Positions 34,969-43,736 of a stretch of DNA of 64,000 nucleotides are shown in pieces (the stretch's first letter is position 1; the number at the start of each line of letters is the position of its first letter). The notes beneath the pieces were generated by a model that searched no databases, was not told the origin of the DNA, and saw nothing but the letters and a program-made list of their open reading frames with translations. Position numbers and translations under genes: made by a program. The DNA is from Amedibacterium intestinale (GTDB lineage: Bacteria > Bacillota_I > Bacilli_A > Erysipelotrichales > Erysipelotrichaceae), in the NCBI RefSeq assembly GCF_010537335.1, contig NZ_AP019711.1, positions 868,001 to 932,000 of the forward strand. The letters are read 5' to 3'.

Positions 34969-37315
34969 AAGAATCCTCCTCTTCATATCTAACCAATACT
35001 TCCCTTGGTTTGCTTCCTCTGCTTGGACCAATAATTCCACGCTCTTCTAAAACATCAATCAATCTGGCAGCGCGTGCATAGCCAATACTAAATTTTCTTT
35101 GTATTAACGATGTACTCGCTTTCCTTGTAGATATTATAAACTGTTTTACTTCTTCATACAATGGATCTGCTTCTTCATCTTTATTAGATAAACTGCTATC
35201 CAATGCTTCTAAACGAAGAAAGGCATCTTCATACTTTGGTTTTGCCTGACGGCTCACAAAATCACATATATTTTGAACTTCCTGGTCACTAACAAATACT
35301 CCCTGTACGCGAACAGCATTCGTTTCTCCTACAGGAATATATAACATATCTCCATATCCTAACAGTTTTTCTGCACCCATCTGATCTAAAATAGTTCTAG
35401 AATCAACAGCACTGGAAACGGCAAATGCGATACGAGATGGTATATTTGCTTTAATGACACCAGTAATAACATCTACACTGGGACGCTGCGTCGCAACAAT
35501 CAAATGAATACCAGCTGCTCTTGCCAGCTGAGTAATACGCTGAATGCTTGCTTCAACCTCTTTTGCCGCAACCAGCATCAAATCTGCCAACTCATCAATA
35601 ATTACAACAATCCATGGCAATCTTTTTAAACCTTCTTCTGGATGTTCTTCTATATAGGTATTGTATCCACCGATATTTCGAACACCTGCCAGTGCAAATA
35701 ATTCATATCGTTTATCCATCATATTAACGATAACTTTTAAAGCTCGATTTGCCTCTTCTCCATCTGTGATGACAGGACCTAACAAATGGGGAACTTGACG
35801 ATAAGGAGTAAATTCAACTTTTTTAGGATCAACTAAAAGCAATTTTACTTCATCTGGTTTTGTTCTCATCAAAATCGAAGTAATGATAGAGTTCACACAT
35901 ACACTCTTCCCACTGCCTGTAGCTCCCGCAATCAATAGATGCGGCATTTTATTTAATTCTCCGTAAACAGAATTCCCCATCAAATCTTTACCCAAAGCAA
36001 ACAATAATTTCGATTTCTCATATTTCGATGGAACTGTTTTTAGGAGTTCTTTCATGTGTACCATTGTTTTTTCGACATTAGGTATTTCAATACCTACTGC
36101 ACTTTTTCCTGGAATCGGTGCTTCTATGCGAATATCTTTCGCAGCCAAGGCCATTTTTATATCATATTGCAGATTGCTAATCTTATTCACACGAACCCCT
36201 AGATCTGGTTTTACTTCAAATTTCGTTACAGCAGGCCCAATATGTGTTGCCACAAGGGTTGCCTTTACACCAAACTGATCTAAAATTTCAATTAACTGTC
36301 TTCCACTTTCATTAGCCGCCTCTATATTTGTACGACTTCTTCCTTTTTTACCAGCATCATTTAAAAGTGTCAAACGAGGCAGACGATAGTTTGTATAATC
36401 TTCATCAAATGAAGATGTAAACGTATCTTTCATCCCAATCGTTTCTTCGATTATGCGTTTATCTTCTTGCTTTTTATCTTCAAGAACGGATGTTTTCTTC
36501 TCTTCATCTGCATTCAAAAATAAAGAATTTGAAGAAGCATTGCTTCTTTTATCTGTTACAATATCAAAATCATCATCAACATCAAGAAAAGAAACTTGAC
36601 CTGGTCGAATCCTTTCTTCTAGATTGATACTATCAAAAACACTTTGCTTTGTATTTTCTTTTTCATCTACCTGATCATCTTCTTCTTGCTGTTTTGCTCT
36701 ATTCCTATTTTCCTTTTTCTGTTTCAAACTTTCTCTAACACCTGCTATTGGCTTTTTCACAGATGAAGCTCTCTGCTTCAAATGGGCATACACAGGGCCA
36801 CTGATAATTAATATACAGCCTAACACCAGTAAAGCAATAATTAAGATTTTTGTCCCAATAAAATCAAACAGGAATGTACATACAGAAACTAATAAAGCAC
36901 CAATGATGCCGCCTTTTGATGATGCTTCCAATGTTAAGACACTAAAAGCATTTTTCACATAAGAATTAAAAATCGCCATTCCCTTTATAGTTTCATCTTC
37001 AGGTAATGCAGACGCAAGAATCCATGCAGTCAAAAGCACTCCTACTCCAATACTATACTGTAAAGGAATATCTTTCACAGATTTCTTTAACATCCATAAT
37101 ATACTAAATACAATAACAACAGCATACAACACTCCATATAGGTTTCCAAAAACAAGCTGTATAACCCCCGTTAGAACCTCACCAACAAATCCAATTTTTA
37201 GACAGCCAATAATGGACAATGTAATAAGTGCAAGAGAATATACATAAACCATTATTTCCTGCTGCTTATTCTGCTGTTTCTTTTGCGTCTTTCTTGTCTT
37301 TTTTTTAGCTGCCAT
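34961..37315 (-). CDS. ftsK: DNA translocase FtsK/SpoIIIE
   Basis: The 784-aa protein has a basic tip, four N-terminal membrane helices (up to about residue 190), an acidic linker, then the motor domain with Walker A GATGSGKSVCVNSI near residue 455, LLLVDPKK Walker B region and IDELADLMLVAAKE, and a C-terminal gamma winged helix (SIGYARAARLIDVLEERGIIG). It pumps DNA through the septum at division and, in spore formers, into the forespore. The position next to rnjB-like and yjjI fits Bacillus spoIIIE. Confidence 0.95.
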   Translation of the reverse strand: MAAKKKTRKTQKKQQNKQQEIMVYVYSLALITLSIIGCLKIGFVGEVLTGVIQLVFGNLYGVLYAVVIVFSILWMLKKSVKDIPLQYSIGVGVLLTAWILASALPEDETIKGMAIFNSYVKNAFSVLTLEASSKGGIIGALLVSVCTFLFDFIGTKILIIALLVLGCILIISGPVYAHLKQRASSVKKPIAGVRESLKQKKENRNRAKQQEEDDQVDEKENTKQSVFDSINLEERIRPGQVSFLDVDDDFDIVTDKRSNASSNSLFLNADEEKKTSVLEDKKQEDKRIIEETIGMKDTFTSSFDEDYTNYRLPRLTLLNDAGKKGRSRTNIEAANESGRQLIEILDQFGVKATLVATHIGPAVTKFEVKPDLGVRVNKISNLQYDIKMALAAKDIRIEAPIPGKSAVGIEIPNVEKTMVHMKELLKTVPSKYEKSKLLFALGKDLMGNSVYGELNKMPHLLIAGATGSGKSVCVNSIITSILMRTKPDEVKLLLVDPKKVEFTPYRQVPHLLGPVITDGEEANRALKVIVNMMDKRYELFALAGVRNIGGYNTYIEEHPEEGLKRLPWIVVIIDELADLMLVAAKEVEASIQRITQLARAAGIHLIVATQRPSVDVITGVIKANIPSRIAFAVSSAVDSRTILDQMGAEKLLGYGDMLYIPVGETNAVRVQGVFVSDQEVQNICDFVSRQAKPKYEDAFLRLEALDSSLSNKDEEADPLYEEVKQFIISTRKASTSLIQRKFSIGYARAARLIDVLEERGIIGPSRGSKPREVLVRYEEEDSYE

Positions 37316-37332
37316 TTCTCTCTCCTATTTTA

Positions 37333-38991
37333 CTATTCGTTAATTTCAATAATTACTGGCAATACCATAGGACGTTTTCCAGTTTCTTTTAATAAATAAC
37401 GAACAATTTTATCACGTGCTTCTCCGCGCACAGTTAAATTTTCGTAGCGTTTTTCCTCTACTGCTGTATTGATGCACTCTTCCATAATATTTCCAACTTC
37501 TTTAATGATATGCTCAGCATCCTTTAAATAAATTAAACCACGAGTCTGTACATCTGGTCCATTAATAACTTTTTTCGTTTTAAAATTAACACCTACCCCA
37601 ATGATCATAACACCATCGGTAGATAATACTTCACGATCTTTTAACACAACCCCTGTAACATCCCAGTTTTCTTTTCCATCAATCAGCGTATCTTCTAGTT
37701 CTATATGTTCTGCAACACTCTTTAAAACTTTATTTTCAAAAGTCGCAATCTGTCCATTTTCTAAAACAACGATTCGATCTGCAGAATACCCTACACTCAT
37801 TGCTAAATTTGCATTCATAAACAAATGACGAGATTCCCCTTTGACAGGTATATAATATTTTGGGCGGAACAAATATAACATCATTTTTAAATCTTCTACA
37901 GAAGGATGCATAGATAAAACTGTTTTACTGCTTAAAGTAAAAATCTTTCCACCTTCTTTGTAGATTTCATTTTCCATATTGTTTGCATCTAGTTCAGTAC
38001 CAGAAACAATTGGACTTGCAACAATAATTGTATCACTAGTACGGAAACTAACATATTTATCTTCATGATTAGCAATGTTCGTCATTGTACGGAATAAATT
38101 TTTTCCTATTCCTGATACAAGTACTACAACATCTTCCATATCATCAGAAAATTCTTTTTCGCTAATTAACATATCTTTAGGAACTCTATAATACTTCATA
38201 GTTTCCAGATGTTTTAATAAATCACGTATCCCTTTATCATGGAAGAAAATACGACGATTCTGTTTTTTTGCTAATTCAATAATTTCTATTATTCTAAACA
38301 AACTTTGTGAATAACATGAAATTAAAATACGACTTGTACTTGCTTCAAAGATTGGTTCAATTAAGGAAGTAATTCGATGTCTTGGAGCGGTATGTCCACT
38401 TTGTTCAACACCTTGAGATTCACTTAGTAAACAAAGAACACCTTTTTTTCCAATATCACTTAATTCATTTAAATCACATAGATATTCTTCCTGCAGCATA
38501 TCATAATCTACGATAAATTCCCCCGTATATACGATATACCCCTGATCTGTGTTGATTGCTATACCAAAATTATCCGGAAATGCATGTGTCATTGGGAATG
38601 TTCGTACTTTCACACCACCAATTACCTGACGGCTTGTTCTTTTCATGCGATGAATTTTAACATCTTTAATTCCCTCTTTTTTTAAAGTTTCATGCAATAT
38701 ACTTGCAGTTAATGCGCCAGTGTAAACAGGTATATTAATCTGTTTTAGAAGATATGGCAATGCCGCAATCACATCATCATGTGCATGTGTGATAAAAATC
38801 CCTTTGATTCGATCTTTATTTTCAATCAGATAAGAGAAATCAGGAATTATAAATTCTACTCCTAATTGTCCGGTATCTGGATATTTTAAACCGGCCTCAA
38901 TGATAAAAATAGCTTCATTGACTTCAACGACATACATATTTTTTCCGTTTTCATCAAGTCCACCAAGTGCAAAAATGCGTACCTGATCCAT
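37333..38991 (-). CDS. rnjB: RNase J2-like protein with altered metal site
   Basis: The 552-aa protein has the beta-lactamase/beta-CASP architecture of ribonuclease J. The usual HxHxDHxG zinc motif reads HAHDDVIAAL, with Val in the position of the third His, GDF reads GEF, and the late HTSGH-type motif reads LSMHPSVED. RNase J2 proteins are likewise weakened there. The first gene upstream of spoIIIE in Bacillus is rnjB, matching context. It probably has little catalytic activity and serves as a subunit of an RNase J complex. The start at 38991 has GGAGG 9 nt upstream. Confidence 0.85.
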   Translation of the reverse strand: MDQVRIFALGGLDENGKNMYVVEVNEAIFIIEAGLKYPDTGQLGVEFIIPDFSYLIENKDRIKGIFITHAHDDVIAALPYLLKQINIPVYTGALTASILHETLKKEGIKDVKIHRMKRTSRQVIGGVKVRTFPMTHAFPDNFGIAINTDQGYIVYTGEFIVDYDMLQEEYLCDLNELSDIGKKGVLCLLSESQGVEQSGHTAPRHRITSLIEPIFEASTSRILISCYSQSLFRIIEIIELAKKQNRRIFFHDKGIRDLLKHLETMKYYRVPKDMLISEKEFSDDMEDVVVLVSGIGKNLFRTMTNIANHEDKYVSFRTSDTIIVASPIVSGTELDANNMENEIYKEGGKIFTLSSKTVLSMHPSVEDLKMMLYLFRPKYYIPVKGESRHLFMNANLAMSVGYSADRIVVLENGQIATFENKVLKSVAEHIELEDTLIDGKENWDVTGVVLKDREVLSTDGVMIIGVGVNFKTKKVINGPDVQTRGLIYLKDAEHIIKEVGNIMEECINTAVEEKRYENLTVRGEARDKIVRYLLKETGKRPMVLPVIIEINE

Positions 38992-39100
38992 AAATTTAAC
39001 CTCCATTAGCTACGATTTCATAATTTTATTATAAATAATATATGTAAACCCACAATAAACTAACTTTATTATACCACTACTAATGCTAAAAAAGACAGAA

Positions 39101-39122
39101 AAAAAGTGATTTCTCACTTTTT
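39101..39122 (-). terminator. Terminator after miaB
   Basis: The stem AAAAAGTGA/TCACTTTTT has a 4-nt loop and additional T on the minus strand. It overlaps the miaB stop. Confidence 0.8.
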
Positions 39123-40557
39123 AACATTGTTCTCCGTCTAAAGAGAATGTTTTGCATGCAGTTATACGAACTTCAACAATATCACCAGGTTTTACATTGT
39201 TTGCTGTAAAATTTACCAATTTATTTGTTTCTGTATAACCACTGTATACATCTTTATTTTTCTTGCTGGCACCATCAACAAGCACCTTTACAACTTTTTC
39301 AAGATAAGCTTCATTTTTCTCGTGTGCATAAGCATTCCATCTTTCATTCAAGATTGCCAGTCTTTTCTGTTTTGTTTCAAGACTTACATTGTCTTGCATA
39401 CGTGCTGCAGGTGTACCCTCTCTTGGTGAATAAATGAAGGTAAATGCATTATCAAATTTACACTCATCAACAAGCTCTAATGTATGTTCAAACTGCTCAT
39501 CTGTTTCATTTGGAAATCCAACAATAATATCGGTTGAAAAAGCACAATTTTTTACCCTTTCTTTTATTTTATGGAATAGAGTTAAATATTGTTCTCTTGT
39601 ATAGCGTCTTCCCATGATTTTTAAAATTTCATCATCACCGCTTTGTACTGGAAGATGGATAAATGGCATTATATTGTCATAACGCGCAATCACATCAATC
39701 ATCTCATCTGAAAAATCCCATGGGTGTGAAGTTGTAAAACGAATACGCTCTACGCCAATTTTTGCTGTTTCTTCTAATAAGCGTGCAAAACCACCTTCTA
39801 AATGTAAATCTTTTCCATAAGAGTTAACATTTTGTCCTAATAACGTAATCTCTTTATAACCTTCTTCTTTTAGTTGACGCACTTCATCAAGAATATCTTC
39901 CATTAAACGAGAACGTTCTTTTCCTCTTGTATAAGGTACAATGCAGTATGTACAAAATTTATCACAGCCATACATAATGTTTACCCATGCTTTATGATGT
40001 CCAAAACGTTTAACTGGCAAATTCTCAATAACATCGCCTTCTTTTGATAATACTTCAATACAAGGTTTACCTGTTGTCATAACCTCATATAACAATTCAG
40101 GAAGTCGATGTAAATTATGTGTACCAAACACTAAGTTAACATGACGATATTTTTCCAGCAATAAAGAAATAATATCTTCTTCCTGTGCCATGCATCCACA
40201 TAAACCAAAAATAATATCAGGATTTGTTCTTTTTAAACGTTTTAAAGACCCTAGTTCACCAAGAACCTTATCCTCTGCATTTTTACGTATCGCACAAGTA
40301 TTCATCAGAATTAAATCTGCATCCTCTGCTTTATCGACAGCAGTAAATTGAAGTTGTTCCAAAATACCCGCTAATGTCTCAGAGTCGCGTTCATTTGCCT
40401 GACACCCATATGTTCTCAAAAAATATTTCTTACCCTGTCCGATTTTTCTTATTTCATCAGGAATTTGAAAAAGGGAGCGCTCAACATGCGATTCTTTTGT
40501 TGTTCTTTTTTGTGCTTCTTGTAGGTTAGGCAACGCCCATCCTGGCTGTTTTTTCAT
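39121..40557 (-). CDS. miaB: tRNA-2-methylthio-N6-dimethylallyladenosine synthase
   Basis: MiaB is a radical-SAM methylthiotransferase acting on i6A37 of tRNA. The 478-aa protein has the N-terminal UPF0004 domain with three cluster Cys (YGCQANERD, MNTCAIR, GLCGCMAQ), the radical-SAM motif YGCDKFCTYCIVPYTRG near residue 195, and a C-terminal TRAM domain. All six Cys are visible. The ribosome-binding site is AGGAAG. Confidence 0.96.
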   Translation of the reverse strand: MKKQPGWALPNLQEAQKRTTKESHVERSLFQIPDEIRKIGQGKKYFLRTYGCQANERDSETLAGILEQLQFTAVDKAEDADLILMNTCAIRKNAEDKVLGELGSLKRLKRTNPDIIFGLCGCMAQEEDIISLLLEKYRHVNLVFGTHNLHRLPELLYEVMTTGKPCIEVLSKEGDVIENLPVKRFGHHKAWVNIMYGCDKFCTYCIVPYTRGKERSRLMEDILDEVRQLKEEGYKEITLLGQNVNSYGKDLHLEGGFARLLEETAKIGVERIRFTTSHPWDFSDEMIDVIARYDNIMPFIHLPVQSGDDEILKIMGRRYTREQYLTLFHKIKERVKNCAFSTDIIVGFPNETDEQFEHTLELVDECKFDNAFTFIYSPREGTPAARMQDNVSLETKQKRLAILNERWNAYAHEKNEAYLEKVVKVLVDGASKKNKDVYSGYTETNKLVNFTANNVKPGDIVEVRITACKTFSLDGEQC

Positions 40558-40621
40558 AATTTCTTCCTACTTTCTTCATCATCTATATAGAAACCATATT
40601 AATGGTTTTAATTTTTTAAAA

Positions 40622-40645
40622 AAACCAAGCATTGCTACTTGGTTT
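40622..40645 (-). terminator. Terminator after the ferredoxin gene
   Basis: The 8-bp stem AAACCAAG/CTTGGTTT is followed by seven T on the minus strand. It overlaps the ferredoxin stop. Confidence 0.85.
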
Positions 40646-40817
40646 ACTGAGAAATTGCATCTACAGGGCATGCAGATAAACAAGTACCGCAATCGATACA
40701 TGCACTTTCATCACAAGTAGATTTACCTTCATCATTCATTGATAAAGCACCTACTGGGCAAACCCCAACACAAGCACCGCAACCGATGCATGTTTCAGCA
40801 TTAACATTAACTGCCAT
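40644..40817 (-). CDS. Small 2[4Fe-4S] ferredoxin
   Basis: This 57-aa protein starts MAVNVNAETCIGCGACVGVC and has two CX2CX2CX3CP cluster motifs (CIGCGACVGVCP and CIDCGTCLSACP). It is a clostridial-type electron carrier for anaerobic redox enzymes. AGGAGG precedes the ATG. It has its own promoter and a strong terminator, so it is expressed as a single gene between miaB and ymdB. Confidence 0.94.
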   Translation of the reverse strand: MAVNVNAETCIGCGACVGVCPVGALSMNDEGKSTCDESACIDCGTCLSACPVDAISQ

Positions 40818-40849
40818 TGTATATTCCTCCTTTTTTTACAACCACATGT

Positions 40850-40879
40850 ATTATATCAAATAATCATGTTTCCTTGCAA
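40850..40879 (-). promoter_or_regulatory. Promoter for the ferredoxin gene
   Basis: On the minus strand TTGCAA (40874-40879) and TATAAT (40850-40855) are separated by 18 bp. Confidence 0.7.
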
Positions 40880-40981
40880 GCTTTTAAACCAAATTATAAA
40901 CCCTTACACTACACTTTCTCATTTAAGTTTATGAAAACACTTTTTTCATAAATGTAATTTTAATTTACAACATATAAGAAA

Positions 40982-41012
40982 AGTGATGTTCCTTATCAAA
41001 GGAATCATCACT
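40982..41012 (-). terminator. Terminator after ymdB
   Basis: The stem AGTGATG.TTCCT / AAGGAA.CATCACT has a one-base bulge and is followed by TTTTCTT on the minus strand. Confidence 0.75.
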
Positions 41013-41801
41013 CTACATTACTTCTATATTTTCTGGACAGATACGAATTCGCTCAATATCAACACAGCGTCCTGTTTCATCATCCAGTTCCATAACTGCC
41101 CCACAAAAAATACCAGGGCCTTCTGCAATTTTATATTTTGTTTTTTTATCGGATGTAAAACGAGTAATAATTTCTTCTACATCACGTCCTAAAACACTAG
41201 TGTAAGCACCACACATTCCCAAATCCGTAATAGCTCCACATCCATAAACGATACGCTCATCGGATGTTTGCACATGTGTATGCGTACCTACCACAGCACT
41301 CACACGATCACAAAAATGATATGTAAAGGCAATCTTTTCGCTTGTCGCTTCTGCATGTAAGTCTACTAAATAAATATCCGCTTCAATATTATCTAATATA
41401 TCCTCCATACAGTAGAATGGCGAATCGACAACATTGTTCATCCATACTTCACCAATCAAATTTGTAACAGCCACGCGTTTTCCATTTACCTTTACTACAA
41501 TAGTATGTTCCCCTACATCAACAGGTTCCATATTGGCAGGGCGAACCATGCGCTCAGCTTCATCAATAAATGAATATAAATCATTCTTTGAGAAAGTATG
41601 ATTCCCCATTGTGATAATATCAATACCATAACTCAGCAGCTGACGATAGATTTTCTTTGTAATACCTTTTCCATGAGCTGCATTTTCACCATTACCAATC
41701 ACTAAATCAATTTGATATTGCTCTTTTAGTTTTGGTAAATTTTCTCTTACTACTTCACGTCCTACAGAACCAACTATATCACCAATAAACAAAATCTTCA
41801 T
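41013..41801 (-). CDS. ymdB: YmdB-type metallophosphoesterase (2',3'-cyclic nucleotide phosphodiesterase)
   Basis: The 262-aa protein begins MKILFIGDIVGSVGREVV and has the metal-binding blocks GNGENAAHGKGIT, GNHTF, DLHAEATSEK and GTHTHVQTSDE. Bacillus YmdB hydrolyses 2',3'-cAMP and affects biofilm and RNase Y-linked regulation. It follows rny by 2 nt with no clear ribosome-binding site, which points to translational coupling. The rny-ymdB pair is conserved. Confidence 0.93.
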   Translation of the reverse strand: MKILFIGDIVGSVGREVVRENLPKLKEQYQIDLVIGNGENAAHGKGITKKIYRQLLSYGIDIITMGNHTFSKNDLYSFIDEAERMVRPANMEPVDVGEHTIVVKVNGKRVAVTNLIGEVWMNNVVDSPFYCMEDILDNIEADIYLVDLHAEATSEKIAFTYHFCDRVSAVVGTHTHVQTSDERIVYGCGAITDLGMCGAYTSVLGRDVEEIITRFTSDKKTKYKIAEGPGIFCGAVMELDDETGRCVDIERIRICPENIEVM

Positions 41802-41803
41802 AA

Positions 41804-43357
41804 TTATTTAGCTAATTCGCAAGAACGTGTTTCACGAATAACTGTAACCTTAATTTGTCCTGGATAAGTAAGTTCTGCTTCAATTTTATCTTTAATATCA
41901 CGAGCCAGTTTATGACATGCAAGATCATCAACTTTGTCTGGTAAAACCATTACACGCACTTCTCTACCCGCCTGAATAGCATACGATGAATCAACACCGT
42001 CAAAGGAACGAGTAATTTTCTCAAGATCTTCTAAACGATTAATGTAATTCTGTAAAGATTCATAACGCGCACCAGGTCGTGCAGCACTGATAGTGTCAGC
42101 CGCAATTACAAGATTGCTGATTAGATATGCTGGTTCAACTTCCCCATGATGGGATTGAATTGCATTTAACACAACGTCTTTTTCACCATGTTTTTTACAA
42201 AACTTATATCCTAATTCTATATGGCTTCCTTCTACTTCGAAGTCCATTGCTTTTCCAATGTCATGCAGCAATCCAGCACGTTTTGCCAACTGCTGATTTA
42301 AGCCAAGTTCTGCAGCCATCATCCCTGCTAAATGCGCAACTTCCATACTGTGCTGAAGTGCATTTTGTCCATAGGAATAACGATATTTTAATCGACCGAT
42401 CATTCGAATAATTTCTCTGTCGATTTTTCCGATTCCTAACTTGAAAACAGTATCTTCACCTGTTTTCATGATATTGCTATCCATTTCTTTTTTGATTTTG
42501 TTAACAACCTCTTCAATACGTCCTGGCTGAATACGTCCATCACGGATCAAATGCTCTAAGGCTAAACGAGCAACTTCACGACGGATTGGATCAAAGCATG
42601 AAACTGTAATAGTTTCCGGTGTATCATCAATAATTAAATCAACACCTGTAGCCTGTTCAATAGCTTTAATATTTCTACCTTCACGGCCAATGATGCGACC
42701 TTTCATCTCTTCAGATGGCAAAGCAACTACAGAAACTGTTCTATCTATAGTTTCATCGGAAGACAGTCTTTGAATACTTTGCGCAATAATATTACGCGCT
42801 TTTTCATCCGCTGTACTTTTTGCTTCATCTTCTTTTTCTTTGATATAAGCAACAAGTTCTTTTTCCATTCTTTTTTCAGTAATGGCAAACAATTCTTCTT
42901 TTGCCTCTGCGCTTGTCATTGCCGCAACACGTTCCAATTCTTCTACCTGAACGTCAATTTTGGCCTGCAATTCTTTATCTTTTTCATCTAGCATTGCCAT
43001 TTTGTCAGCTAATTGTGCACTTTTCAAATCAATCTGTTTTTCTTTGCTAGTTAAAGTTTCATCACGAAAATTCAGATTATCTTCTCTGCGCAGGAGTTTA
43101 TTTTCCATATCGGTAATTTCCTGCTTGCGTTCTTTTATTTCTTTTTCTGCCGCAATTTTTAATTCATGAGCTTGTGTACGACCATCCAATACTGCCTGTT
43201 TCACTGTAGCATCTGCTTTTGCTTCAGCTTCTTTCAACAATAATGAGGCCTTTTGCTGATCTTTATTTAAACCTGCTTTAGAGATTGCAAACATAAGAAC
43301 AATCCCACCTGCAAGACCTGCCAACACAGACAAAAAGATAATCAGTGTACTATTCAT
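41804..43357 (-). CDS. rny: Ribonuclease Y
   Basis: RNase Y is the membrane-anchored endoribonuclease that starts mRNA decay in many Firmicutes. The 517-aa protein has one N-terminal transmembrane helix, a long coiled coil to about residue 200, a KH domain (MKGRIIGREGRNIKAIEQATG) and an HD domain with HSMEVAHLAG...LLHDIGKA. A GGAGG ribosome-binding site and a consensus-like promoter precede it. Confidence 0.97.
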   Translation of the reverse strand: MNSTLIIFLSVLAGLAGGIVLMFAISKAGLNKDQQKASLLLKEAEAKADATVKQAVLDGRTQAHELKIAAEKEIKERKQEITDMENKLLRREDNLNFRDETLTSKEKQIDLKSAQLADKMAMLDEKDKELQAKIDVQVEELERVAAMTSAEAKEELFAITEKRMEKELVAYIKEKEDEAKSTADEKARNIIAQSIQRLSSDETIDRTVSVVALPSEEMKGRIIGREGRNIKAIEQATGVDLIIDDTPETITVSCFDPIRREVARLALEHLIRDGRIQPGRIEEVVNKIKKEMDSNIMKTGEDTVFKLGIGKIDREIIRMIGRLKYRYSYGQNALQHSMEVAHLAGMMAAELGLNQQLAKRAGLLHDIGKAMDFEVEGSHIELGYKFCKKHGEKDVVLNAIQSHHGEVEPAYLISNLVIAADTISAARPGARYESLQNYINRLEDLEKITRSFDGVDSSYAIQAGREVRVMVLPDKVDDLACHKLARDIKDKIEAELTYPGQIKVTVIRETRSCELAK

Positions 43358-43407
43358 AACACGATTCCTCCATTCGTCTTTTTCTTCGGGAGTCTTCCCT
43401 AATTGTT

Positions 43408-43436
43408 ATTGTACTAAATTTTTTAGCTTTTCACAA
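43408..43436 (-). promoter_or_regulatory. Promoter for rny-ymdB
   Basis: On the minus strand TTGTGA (43431-43436) and TACAAT (43408-43413) are separated by 17 bp. Confidence 0.65.
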
Positions 43437-43500
43437 CAAAAAACCATATTTTTTACAAAATGAAAAAAAGATAAAATCATTCATTGAAAGAGCTTGCAAA

Positions 43501-43538
43501 AAAGGAGGAATTAATCCTCCTTTCAGGTTGTTGACAAA
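43501..43538. repeat. Left arm of a 38-bp imperfect inverted repeat (rny-recA gap)
   Basis: Reads AAAGGAGGAATTAATCCTCC followed by TTTCAGGTTGTTGACAAA. Its reverse complement matches 43699-43736 at about 33 of 38 positions. The first 24 bases (43501-43524) also recur in direct orientation at 43714-43737, because the core is nearly palindromic. On the minus strand this arm is itself a hairpin followed by six T, so it could also stop transcripts reading through from recA. Confidence 0.75.
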
Positions 43539-43560
43539 CTATATATTTTGAAAATATATA
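43531..43560 (+). promoter_or_regulatory. Candidate plus-strand promoter for a small RNA
   Basis: TTGACA (43531-43536), 18 bp, TATATA (43555-43560). No plus-strand protein gene follows. The -35 lies in the left repeat arm. Confidence 0.5.
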
Positions 43561-43566
43561 AAACCA

Positions 43567-43643
43567 ATTTAAAAAAAGTGGTAGAAAGATTCCTTTTACT
43601 AGGTGATTTTTGGTAAATGATAGCTTAAAATCACCTGTTTTTT
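43567..43643 (+). ncRNA. Candidate small RNA between rny and recA
   Basis: A predicted transcript of about 77 nt starts after the TTGACA-18-TATATA promoter and ends in a hairpin AGGTGATTTT/AAAATCACCT (43601-43636) followed by GTTTTTT. It contains no ORF of note. On the minus strand the hairpin has no T-run, which argues for plus-strand use. This is prediction only. Confidence 0.4.
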
Positions 43644-43665
43644 ATACAAAAGTGGGGATAAAAAA

Positions 43666-43712
43666 AGACCGAATGACAAAGTCTGCTCAAAGAGCGACTT
43701 TGTCAACGGTCT
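43666..43712 (-). terminator. Long-stem terminator after recA
   Basis: A long near-perfect stem runs from AGACCG..TGACAAAGTC to GACTTTGTCA.CGGTCT, about 21 bp with small internal loops and a 3-nt loop, then seven T on the minus strand. It begins 12 nt beyond the recA stop. Confidence 0.85.
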
Positions 43713-43736
43713 GAAAGGAGGAATTAATCCTCCTTT
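43699..43736. repeat. Right arm of the 38-bp imperfect inverted repeat, overlapping the recA 3' end
   Basis: Reads TTTGTCAACGGTCTGAAAGG and then AGGAATTAATCCTCCTTT. It includes the last codons and stop of recA and the outer 3' arm of the recA terminator. It pairs with the left arm at 43501-43538. Confidence 0.75.

Noticed and set aside
40591-40608. AAACCAT/ATGGTTT hairpin before miaB
   Set aside because: A 7-bp AT-rich stem with no T-run on the minus strand. The strong ferredoxin terminator just upstream explains transcription stop.
43666-43712. recA-side long hairpin as a transposon end by itself
   Set aside because: It is followed by T7 and sits after recA, so a terminator explains it; only the wider inverted-repeat arrangement is retained as a finding.
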